Program-made: the position numbers and the translations under genes
Notes under the pieces: model-generated
The model's database searches: none
What the model saw: only the letters and a program-made list of their open reading frames with translations
Told to the model about the DNA's origin: nothing
Part shown: piece by piece, positions 1-5,370 of the stretch
How the letters are laid out: every line of letters begins with the position of its first letter
Numbering within the stretch: position 1 is the stretch's first letter
Source of the DNA: Terriglobus sp.
GTDB lineage: Bacteria; Acidobacteriota; Terriglobia; Terriglobales; Acidobacteriaceae
Direction: 5' to 3'
DNA length: 5,996 nucleotides
Assembly: GCA_023265355.1 (NCBI GenBank)
Contig: JAHFTZ010000167.1
Span: forward strand, 1 to 5,996

Positions 1-1446
1 ATGGATGTAAAGCGCAATAAAATCCGTGAACTCCTGCAAAGAAAGCGTCTGGTAGGTGAAGACCGCCAGAGGATGCGCAGGCGAGGCCCACTCTTTCTGT
101 GATCGGCGATTCTGTAGCCGAGTGATGGCTCCCGTCGCATCGAAGGTAAGCAGAAAGTTAGGACATTCGATAACTTCGCCTACGCGCACAGGGTGCATGC
201 CGTTCGAGGAAGGCTCGACGGGATCGAGCCTCTGCAGAGCAGTGGCTACCTGAATCTGAAGTGCCGAGGGCAGAGTACCGAGGGCTTCTGTAATGTCATC
301 GCGCTTCTCTTTCCAACTCGTCTCCATCCGTGAGTAGCCCGGAAGCCCCTGCTGGTCCGCCGCGACAATGGCTGTAGGACGATAGTGATCGTTGTCGAGG
401 TAGCTCTTCGTATCCGTGCCCCAGGTATGTTCGATCGCGAGCAGATAGCGACGGAGGAAGCGGCGGTCGGTCGCATCCCCAATAGCGAACCTGCCATCCT
501 GGATCCACTGCTGCCGAAGCCGTGCGATGGCGCGATACTCCGCGAGTTTGGGTGGATCGCTGGCGATCCCGTGAATCCAGGTATCACCGATCTCTTGTTT
601 GACGACAGGCAGGTTGCCTCTGAAAGGAGCAATGGCGTTCGCTACGTCAGTGAGGGACGCAGCTTTGATCTCCGCGTTTGGAAACTGCTTCCGGAGATCG
701 GCGTAGATCGAAGCAATCTCCTCCGGTGTATGCGGACCGCTGTTGTCGTTCCGCACCTGCATGGAATATGCGAGGGTCGATCCTGGAACGAGGATAGTAC
801 CGCCATAGTCCATGCGGTGATAGGCGAGGACGATCTGCGCTCCTGTAGGGTCCTGCCAAAGCGAAAGGTCAGCAATGTCGGGCGGGGTGCTGGCCGCGTT
901 CACTCCGATGTCCAAAAACGTCACGCCATGCGCGGCGAGCGGAGCAATCAGGCCGCGCGAATGGCCGGGAACATCTGTCATCTTGGAGCCGGTGGTCTTC
1001 GTTCCGAAGCGGCGATCCAGTTCTTCGGAAAAGCCGAGTCCACCTTCGATAAGCGTGCGATCCATCGCCTCCGTCTCCCAGGAGAACGGGAGCGCGTGCC
1101 ATGCGAGATCGCGATTCGTAATCGCCGCTTCCACTGCCTTGCGCTGCGCTGGTGAGGATCGTTCAAGATACTCGTAGAGCAGCCAGGAGCCCGTCGTCCA
1201 CGTGTAAGGGTCTTTCCCCTGCTCGCGTTGAGCAGCGCCCAGGGCGATAGCCTGAGGGAAGTAGACCTCGAAGTACTTCCGCATGACGTTCGCCTGCGTG
1301 TCACTGAAGCCCACGTCGAGGTGGCATTTGAAGACGACCATCACCTGCTTGATCTCGGAGGAAGCAGGCATCTGCGCAAAGAGGTTACGGGCAGGAAGGG
1401 CGGCGGCAGAAAGGGCAGCAGTGCGCAGAAGTTCACGGCGGTTCAT
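1..1446 (-). CDS. Exported GH38-like glycoside hydrolase (DUF5054 type), C-terminus cut by window edge
   Basis: One unbroken minus-strand frame of 482 codons runs from an ATG at 1446 off the left edge. The N-terminus (MNRRELLR, then an Ala/Leu-rich stretch to about residue 20 and a plausible cleavage near LFA-Q, residue 24) looks like a Tat-type signal peptide, so the enzyme probably acts outside the cytoplasm. The body carries marks of the GH38 alpha-mannosidase fold: KCHLDVGF (His42, Asp44, metal-ligand-like), TDVPGHSR (Asp158, where GH38 enzymes have the nucleophile in DxFGHS), DTWIHG (His292) and EHTWG (339-343). From memory this pattern suits DUF5054, a family related to GH38 whose substrates are poorly known; mannosidase activity is therefore inference. 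A possible Shine-Dalgarno AAGGA lies 11 bases before the ATG. The gene is divergent from the IclR regulator gene. Full-length relatives are longer, so the C-terminal part is missing only because of the window edge. Confidence 0.8.
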   Translation of the reverse strand, partial: MNRRELLRTAALSAAALPARNLFAQMPASSEIKQVMVVFKCHLDVGFSDTQANVMRKYFEVYFPQAIALGAAQREQGKDPYTWTTGSWLLYEYLERSSPAQRKAVEAAITNRDLAWHALPFSWETEAMDRTLIEGGLGFSEELDRRFGTKTTGSKMTDVPGHSRGLIAPLAAHGVTFLDIGVNAASTPPDIADLSLWQDPTGAQIVLAYHRMDYGGTILVPGSTLAYSMQVRNDNSGPHTPEEIASIYADLRKQFPNAEIKAASLTDVANAIAPFRGNLPVVKQEIGDTWIHGIASDPPKLAEYRAIARLRQQWIQDGRFAIGDATDRRFLRRYLLAIEHTWGTDTKSYLDNDHYRPTAIVAADQQGLPGYSRMETSWKEKRDDITEALGTLPSALQIQVATALQRLDPVEPSSNGMHPVRVGEVIECPNFLLTFDATGAITRLQNRRSQKEWASPAHPLAVFTYQTLSLQEFTDFIALYIH

Positions 1447-1498
1447 GGGGATGATGGTCCTTGATTCTCCGGTTGAATAGCAAGTGTCATTGCAGCAG

Positions 1499-1532
1499 AA
1501 AAGCCCACGCCGGGAAATCGCATGGGCTTTTT
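1499..1532. terminator. Terminator-like hairpin upstream of the hydrolase gene
   Basis: A 12-bp stem (1499-1510 with 1520-1531) encloses a 9-base loop. Read on the minus strand the stem is complete with one G-U pair and ends in UUUUC; read on the plus strand it has one C-A mismatch and ends in U5. Either direction could give rho-independent termination. The position is odd: it sits between two divergent genes, about 52 bases before the hydrolase start, where no gene ends. It may act as an attenuator of the hydrolase leader, stop antisense transcription, or be left over from an earlier gene arrangement. Confidence 0.55.
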
Positions 1533-1686
1533 ATGTTCTTACTGTCGAACAGGCAGCTTCATCTGCCAGAGCTTTGCCCATTAGAGATGGGAGTAGCAAA
1601 GGATTTTTGAAGGTCATGGGGCGGCAAGGTCTCGAGTTTCATCGCGAGTTCGATTCTAACAATGCCGTCTCCAGTGCCTCAATTTG

Positions 1687-1705
1687 CGCACGACCCATCC
1701 GTGCG
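1687..1705. promoter_or_regulatory. Candidate operator palindrome CGCACG-N7-CGTGCG
   Basis: A perfect 6-bp inverted repeat with a 7-base spacer ends 50 bases before the IclR-family start codon. The half-site CGCACG recurs at 1731-1736. IclR-family proteins bind short palindromes near their own promoters, so an autoregulatory site is plausible. The repeat is short enough to arise by chance in DNA of this composition. Confidence 0.3.
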
Positions 1706-1720
1706 TTTATCGTTATAGGA

Positions 1721-1735
1721 GTCCGGGTATCGCAC
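1721..1735 (+). promoter_or_regulatory. PcaR-box-like sequence before the IclR gene
   Basis: GTCCGGGTATCGCAC matches 11 of 15 positions of the Pseudomonas putida PcaR box as I remember it (GTTCGATAATCGCAC). It ends 20 bases before the start codon of a PcaR-like regulator, where an autoregulatory operator would be expected. The box is recalled, not looked up, and the match is partial. Confidence 0.25.
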
Positions 1736-1745
1736 GAATGCGGAC

Positions 1746-1750
1746 AGGAG
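1746..1750 (+). promoter_or_regulatory. Shine-Dalgarno AGGAG fixing the IclR start
   Basis: AGGAG stands 5 bases before the ATG at 1756. Alternative in-frame starts further upstream (TTG 1684, ATG 1738) have no comparable site, and the residues they would add look unlike protein-coding sequence of this family. This decides the start in favour of 1756. Confidence 0.7.
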
Positions 1751-1755
1751 TCCCA

Positions 1756-2616
1756 ATGCCAACGGAAACGAAGCCCGCCGAAGTTGCCACGCCTGTACCT
1801 CCCGCGACAGTGGATCCGGCAAAACGAATCACACCGGCGCAGTCTCTGGAGCAGTACACGGGTGATCCGAACTTCATGACCTCCCTTGCCCGCGGCCTGG
1901 CAGTCATCCAGGCGTTTTCGCAGCAGACCCGCCAGATGACCATCTCCCAACTGAGCGTCAAAACGGGACTTTCTCGAGCGGCAGTCCGGCGATGCCTCTA
2001 CACCCTGACGAAGCTTGGATTTGCAGGCGCAGAAGATGGACAGCGATACTCTCTGCGACCGAAGATGCTCACGCTCAGTCATACGTATACCTCGAGCAAC
2101 AATCTCTCGAGCGCGGCACAGCCGATTCTGGAGCGCATGAGCGCACAACTGCGCGAAAGCTTCTCCGTCGCCACGTTGGATGGGGATGATATTGTCTACA
2201 TCGCCAGGACGACCGTGAACCGCATGATGAGCGTGGATCTGCACATCGGTTCGCGCCTTCCGGCCTACTGTACCTCCATGGGTCGCGTATTGATGGCCTT
2301 CCAGGCTCCTGAAGATGTGGAGAGATATCTTGCGCGTGTGATCCTGACGCCGCTCACGCCTCGGACGGTCAATTCCACCGAGAAGCTGCGTATGCTTCTG
2401 CGCAATGTACGACGTAACGGCTATGCGGTCTGCGACCAGGAGTTCGAGGTCGGTCTCCGCTCTCTTGCCGTGCCGGTCTTTTCGCCTGCAGGCAAGGTGG
2501 TTGCCACGGTAAATCTGAGTGGTAACGCTCCACGCATGCCCGTCATGGATATGCAGACCCGTTATCTTCCCTATCTGCGGGCTGCAGCCAATGAGCTAAG
2601 CGTCTTTTTACGTTAG
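1756..2616 (+). CDS. IclR-family transcriptional regulator, PcaR/PcaU/PobR-like
   Basis: The 286-residue product is a DNA-binding regulator with an N-terminal winged helix-turn-helix (about 41-105; recognition region KTGLSRAAVRRCLYTL, 69-84) and a C-terminal IclR effector-binding domain (about 120-285; motifs VATLDGDDIVYIAR, GSRLPAYCTSMGRVLMA, CDQEFEVGLRSLAVPV). FMTSLARGLAVIQAF and SRAAVRRCLYTL are very close to PcaR/PcaU, regulators of the beta-ketoadipate pathway. This is strong evidence for the subfamily but not for the ligand, since no aromatic catabolism gene is visible here. The first 40 residues form an Ala/Pro-rich, probably disordered extension. The gene stands alone, divergent from the hydrolase gene, with no clear terminator after it. 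Autoregulation and control of the divergent hydrolase are plausible. Confidence 0.93.
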   Translation: MPTETKPAEVATPVPPATVDPAKRITPAQSLEQYTGDPNFMTSLARGLAVIQAFSQQTRQMTISQLSVKTGLSRAAVRRCLYTLTKLGFAGAEDGQRYSLRPKMLTLSHTYTSSNNLSSAAQPILERMSAQLRESFSVATLDGDDIVYIARTTVNRMMSVDLHIGSRLPAYCTSMGRVLMAFQAPEDVERYLARVILTPLTPRTVNSTEKLRMLLRNVRRNGYAVCDQEFEVGLRSLAVPVFSPAGKVVATVNLSGNAPRMPVMDMQTRYLPYLRAAANELSVFLR

Positions 2617-2762
2617 TTCAAAGTTCCACATCACCCGTTTTGCCTGGCATTGCCTCTTAGTACGTGCGGACTTTAGCTGGCCACACGAAGCAATGCGGAA
2701 AGAGGCTTACATCGCACCCCAGACTCTTTGTGCGTTCTTTATATTGTCCTGGCTAAGATATG

Positions 2763-2793
2763 ACTCAATGTCCCCACAGGGGATATTTGAGTA
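2763..2793 (+). promoter_or_regulatory. Leader hairpin before the small secreted peptide gene
   Basis: ACTCAATGTCCCC and GGGGATATTTGAGT pair across a 3-base ACA loop, with one G-U pair and one bulged T, giving a stem of about 13 bp. The hairpin ends about 10 bases before the AAAGG ribosome binding site (2803-2807). No U-run follows, so it is not a standard terminator. A weak -10-like TAAGAT at 2754-2759 would start the transcript almost at the hairpin base, which would make it a 5'-stabilising stem; that promoter is a guess, as no good -35 lies at the right distance. Confidence 0.45.
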
Positions 2794-2814
2794 ACATCGT
2801 AGAAAGGTAAGTAA

Positions 2815-2997
2815 ATGAAATTAACGAGTCAGATCGTAATACGGACAACAATGGCCTCTGCACTTTTTTTTGCCGCCGCCGCGGCAGTGAGCGCAGAGCC
2901 AGTTAGTCCGGCACAGCCTCAGCCAAAACTGCCGCCAATTCATGTGCCAGCGCCGCATCCTCTCAATTGTGGAGAATCAGAGTGCTTTCCTAGCTAA
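2815..2997 (+). CDS. Small secreted Pro-rich peptide with a C-terminal CX4C
   Basis: I do not recognise this family. The 60-residue product starts with a clear Sec-type signal peptide: Lys2 and Arg10 in the n-region, a hydrophobic core (about 13-25) and an AVSA cleavage site after Ala27. The predicted mature peptide is about 33 residues, rich in Pro (about ten), with basic and His residues, and it ends in NCGESECFPS. Cys52 and Cys57 could form a disulfide outside the cytoplasm. Support for a real gene: a good ribosome binding site (AAAGG, 7 bases before the ATG), a coherent signal peptide, a leader hairpin and a strong terminator 15 bases after the stop. It thus looks like a one-gene transcription unit. 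No modification, immunity or transport gene is adjacent, so a bacteriocin role is not supported. Confidence 0.65.
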   Translation: MKLTSQIVIRTTMASALFFAAAAAVSAEPVSPAQPQPKLPPIHVPAPHPLNCGESECFPS

Positions 2998-3012
2998 CAG
3001 CTACTGAGCAGA

Positions 3013-3066
3013 AGAGCTACAGGGAATAGTTTGGGCACCCGGGCCCGAACTATTCCCTGTAGCTTT
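3013..3066. terminator. Long near-perfect terminator hairpin between convergent genes
   Basis: A 22-bp stem (3015-3036 with 3043-3064) has only one G-U pair and a 6-base loop; one or two more weak pairs extend its base. It follows the small peptide gene by about 15 bases and is followed by TTTCTACTT, a broken U-run. On the other strand it lies about 70 bases past the end of manA. It probably ends transcription from the plus strand and may also serve manA. Confidence 0.75.
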
Positions 3067-3132
3067 CTACTTACTTGGTTCGCAATACTATCTTTCCTGG
3101 AAATGATCACCTATGTCGACAAACTGTGTGCT

Positions 3133-4076
3133 TTACGGCATAGATCGGACACAAGCGAAGCCATTCGCTCCGGCCGAGATGGTGTAGCTGGTGATCGAAG
3201 CCGGAATCACGGTCGCTGTTCCAAGAAGAAGCTCTACTTCGCTGCCATCCGAAGCCTTCAAAGTCGCACCTCCTTCAAGCGCAACGATGCAATGCGGCTT
3301 CCCCGCTGCATCTGCGATATCCAGAGTGCCATCGGAGGGAAGGTCAAAGCGGTCAACTGTGAAGTAGTGCTGCTGGATGAGACGAGTTCCGCGAACGCCA
3401 TGTGCGGCATTCAGAGGCAGCGCCTCCGGCTTTACAGGACCAGCGGCTGTCTTTGCCTTGACTACTGCAATTCCCTGCTCCAGGTGCAGTTCACGCGGAC
3501 GACCATAGTCATACATGCGATAGGTAATGTCGGAGGTCTGCTGCGTTTCAAGCAGAGTGAGGCCGGGTCCGATGGCATGGACAGTCCCTGCATCGACGAA
3601 GATCATGTCGCCAACGTGAAGTTCAATCTGGTTGAGAAGGCGCGTATCTGGTCGGGGGTCACACCTGGCTTCAGACCGCAGGAAACCGCCGCTCCCGGTT
3701 CCGCCGCAAGGGTGTACCAGCACTCCGTCTTGCCGCGCCGCTGTCCCATGGCCTGCGCTTGCTCATCGTTGGGATGCACCTGAACGGAGAGTTTGTCGTC
3801 CGGGAAGAGCAGCTTGAGCAGAAGCGGAAATTCGCCTTCGCCCTCCCATACCCCAAGTAACGCGGCGGCATGCGTCTTCGCAATCTCGGCAAGTGTCACG
3901 CCGGAGAGTGGTCCCGTCTCTGCCACGGCCTGCGGTCCAGTGAGCCAGGATTCGCCGATAGGCTCCGTGCCTAGTTCTTTCGGATCGAGCGTGTACCAGG
4001 GCTTGAGATCGCGGCGTCCCCAGGGGCGCGGGCTGAAGGTCGGGCGAAGACGAAAAGGGGGCAGAGCATTTGTCAT
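3133..4076 (-). pseudogene. manA: Class I mannose-6-phosphate isomerase, disrupted by a frameshifting deletion
   Basis: Intact ManA interconverts mannose-6-phosphate and fructose-6-phosphate in the cytosol using zinc. Two frames together spell the family. The first (4076-3603) has FSPRPWGRRDLKPW, GESWLTG, VQVHPND (Gln99, His101) and GKTECWY (Glu118). The second (useful from about 3639 to 3133) has LLNQIELHVGD, DAGTVHAIGPG, QQTSDITYRMYDYGRPRELHLEQ and a C-terminal cupin-like part. All four zinc-ligand motifs are present, but split over two frames. The break is near residue 146 (about 3640): GVTPDQIRA is followed in the other frame by LLNQIEL, and the 8-9 residues normally between them in relatives are absent. 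This implies a deletion of roughly 25 bases not divisible by three. The start at 4076 suits the family N-terminus, with GAGG-like GAGG 11 bases upstream. Joined length is about 314 codons. An assembly error remains possible. Confidence 0.85.
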
Positions 4077-4277
4077 AGTTCTGTAAGCCTCGGTTGTGAG
4101 CAGATCAAATACAGCGTTTTTATTGGATATTTTCAGCTTTTGCGAGCGTATCGCTGGATCGGACACGACCCCACTTGCGCTTACAAAAGTGTTACACAAC
4201 CAGGGGCATAAAGGCTGCTACGTTGACCATACGAGCTTGAGTAACGGCTCTAAATAAAGCTGAGGTTTGAAGACATT
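4077..4277. other. Divergent intergenic region between manA and the desaturase
   Basis: This gap of 201 bases is visibly more AT-rich than the flanking genes and should hold the promoters of both. A TTGACC at 4223-4228 resembles a plus-strand -35, but no good -10 lies 16-18 bases on; the AT-rich TAAATAAAG at 4251 is too far away. A 9-base palindrome GTGTTACAC lies at 4189-4197. I see no gene or RNA here. Confidence 0.5.
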
Positions 4278-5270
4278 ATGTCCCCAGTTGTGACAGAAGT
4301 TCCCGACATGAATGCAGTGGTCGTACCGACGAGCGGCCTGTCTGCCGCGGCAGCTACCCGCGAAAAGGTGAAGCAGGACCTTCGCATGGGCCGCGACCAG
4401 CAGCAGGGCCGTATCAATTGGATTACCTCCATCGCGATGGGCGCTTTCCACGTAGGCGCGCTCGCCGCCCTTCTCCCCGTGTTCTGGTCCTGGAAGAATG
4501 TCGCCGCAGGCGTCATCATGTACTTCCTCGCAATCAACGTCGGCATCGGCATGACGTATCACCGGCTTCTTACGCACCGCGGCTACCGCGTTCCCCGTTG
4601 GCTGGAGATCTTACAGACCGCCTGCGGTACGCTGGCGCTCGAGGGCGGACCGATCTTCTGGGTGGCCACGCATCGCGTGCATCACCAGTACAGCGATCAC
4701 GATGGCGATCCTCACACGCCGCATGATGGCACATGGTGGGCGCACGCTGGCTGGATCCTCTCAGGCCGCGCGCTTCACTCTGAAACGGCTTTGCTGGGAC
4801 GCTATGCTCCTGACCTTACCCGCGACCGCGCTCACGTCTGGTTGAGCAAATGGCACTGGCTGCCGCTTACGCTTGCTGGCTTCGCGCAGATCGCCATCGG
4901 CGCAGCGCTTGCATCGCCCGGCCATCGCATCATGGGCGCCCTGGGTATGGTCCTCTGGGGAACCTTCCTTCGCGTCACGCTTGGCTTGCACTCCACCTGG
5001 CTCGTAAACTCCGCAACCCACCTCTTCGGTTCGCGCCGCTTCGAGACCAAGGATGACTCGCGCAACAGCTGGTGGGTCGCCCTGCTCACCGGTGGCGAAG
5101 GCTGGCACAACAACCATCACGCACATCCAGTGTCCGTCCGTCACGGCCTGACCTGGTATGAGTTCGATCCGAACTACTACGGCATCTGGCTGCTGCAAAA
5201 GGTAGGCCTGGCCAAGAAGGTTCAGGTCGCCGTCTACGATCGCAAAAACCCCAAGCCCGCAGGCGTCTAA
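4278..5270 (+). CDS. Membrane fatty-acid (acyl-CoA delta-9 type) desaturase
   Basis: The 330-residue product is a di-iron integral-membrane desaturase that puts a double bond into fatty acyl chains and so raises membrane fluidity. All three histidine boxes are present: HRLLTH (95-100), HRVHH (132-136) and HNNHH (277-281), together with the family motif NSATHLFGSR (244-253). Hydrophobic spans lie at about 50-70, 74-92, 193-212 and 218-242, as expected for two membrane hairpins. The order and spacing of the boxes match stearoyl-CoA/OLE1-like and bacterial DesC-like enzymes; the exact substrate (acyl-CoA, acyl-ACP or lipid) and bond position are inference. The ATG at 4278 has GAGG 12 bases upstream, a rather long spacing; ATG 4308 (Met11) is an alternative start. 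The gene is divergent from manA and followed by a terminator, then a kinase gene on the same strand. Confidence 0.95.
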   Translation: MSPVVTEVPDMNAVVVPTSGLSAAAATREKVKQDLRMGRDQQQGRINWITSIAMGAFHVGALAALLPVFWSWKNVAAGVIMYFLAINVGIGMTYHRLLTHRGYRVPRWLEILQTACGTLALEGGPIFWVATHRVHHQYSDHDGDPHTPHDGTWWAHAGWILSGRALHSETALLGRYAPDLTRDRAHVWLSKWHWLPLTLAGFAQIAIGAALASPGHRIMGALGMVLWGTFLRVTLGLHSTWLVNSATHLFGSRRFETKDDSRNSWWVALLTGGEGWHNNHHAHPVSVRHGLTWYEFDPNYYGIWLLQKVGLAKKVQVAVYDRKNPKPAGV

Positions 5271-5294
5271 GTCTGCTTGCAAGACAGAACACAG

Positions 5295-5329
5295 GCCCCG
5301 GTGGATACTATCTATCATCGGGGCTTTTC
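5295..5329 (+). terminator. Rho-independent terminator after the desaturase
   Basis: A 9-bp GC-rich stem (GCCCCGGTG at 5295-5303 with CATCGGGGC at 5316-5324, one G-U pair) has a 12-base loop and is followed at once by TTTT. It starts 24 bases after the desaturase stop, which is the expected place. Confidence 0.8.
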
Positions 5330-5344
5330 TGCGTTTGCACGCAG
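5329..5344 (+). promoter_or_regulatory. Short hairpin in the kinase leader
   Basis: CTGCGT and ACGCAG form a perfect 6-bp stem around a TTGC tetraloop. It begins at the end of the desaturase terminator's U-run and lies 10-12 bases before the kinase Shine-Dalgarno GTGAGGG (5354-5360). It may only reflect local base composition; a role in the kinase leader is a guess. Confidence 0.25.
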
Positions 5345-5370
5345 TGCGACACGGTGAGGGTGCATTGAGC

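Larger units (their letters stand above)
1447..1755. other. Divergent intergenic control region between hydrolase and IclR genes
   Basis: This gap of about 310 bases holds no convincing gene on either strand. Beside the hydrolase gene it has a terminator-like hairpin (1499-1532). Beside the regulator gene it has a CGCACG-N7-CGTGCG palindrome (1687-1705), two copies of AGGAGTCC (1717-1724 and 1746-1753, the second containing the ribosome binding site), and a 15-base stretch resembling a PcaR box (1721-1735). CGAGTT is also repeated 12 bases apart at 1633 and 1645. I could not place a confident -35/-10 pair in either direction. Confidence 0.6.

Noticed and set aside
385..1155. A 256-codon open frame on the plus strand
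   Set aside because: It lies wholly antisense to the GH38-like gene, whose minus frame carries a signal peptide and family motifs. The plus-strand product has no recognisable domain or hydrophobic organisation.
1522..1581. ATGGGC (1522) pairing with GCCCAT (1576) as an alternative to the terminator-like stem
   Set aside because: Only 6 bp could form against the 12-bp stem, too little to argue for a switching antiterminator.
1484..1879. A plus-strand frame of 131 codons covering the divergent gap
   Set aside because: It passes through the hairpin and overlaps the IclR start in another frame, has no ribosome binding site and no protein-like pattern.
1639..2244. A 201-codon open frame on the minus strand
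   Set aside because: It is antisense to the well-supported IclR gene and gives no recognisable protein.
2652..2706. Inverted repeat GCCTCTT / AAGAGGC downstream of the IclR gene
   Set aside because: A 7-bp stem with a 41-base loop and no U-run is not a credible terminator and is likely chance.
3639..3660. Programmed ribosomal frameshifting to explain the split manA
   Set aside because: There is a C5 run but no classic slippery heptamer with a following structure, and a frameshift alone would not account for the missing residues.
3031..3783. A 250-codon open frame on the plus strand
   Set aside because: It starts inside the terminator hairpin and runs antisense to manA; its sequence shows no family features.
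4189..4197. Palindrome GTGTTACAC between manA and the desaturase
   Set aside because: It is only 9 bases long with no second copy and no known regulator site that I can match with confidence.
4223..4256. A possible desaturase promoter: TTGACC with TAAATA
   Set aside because: The spacing between the two elements is 22 bases, well beyond the usual 16-18, so I do not call it.
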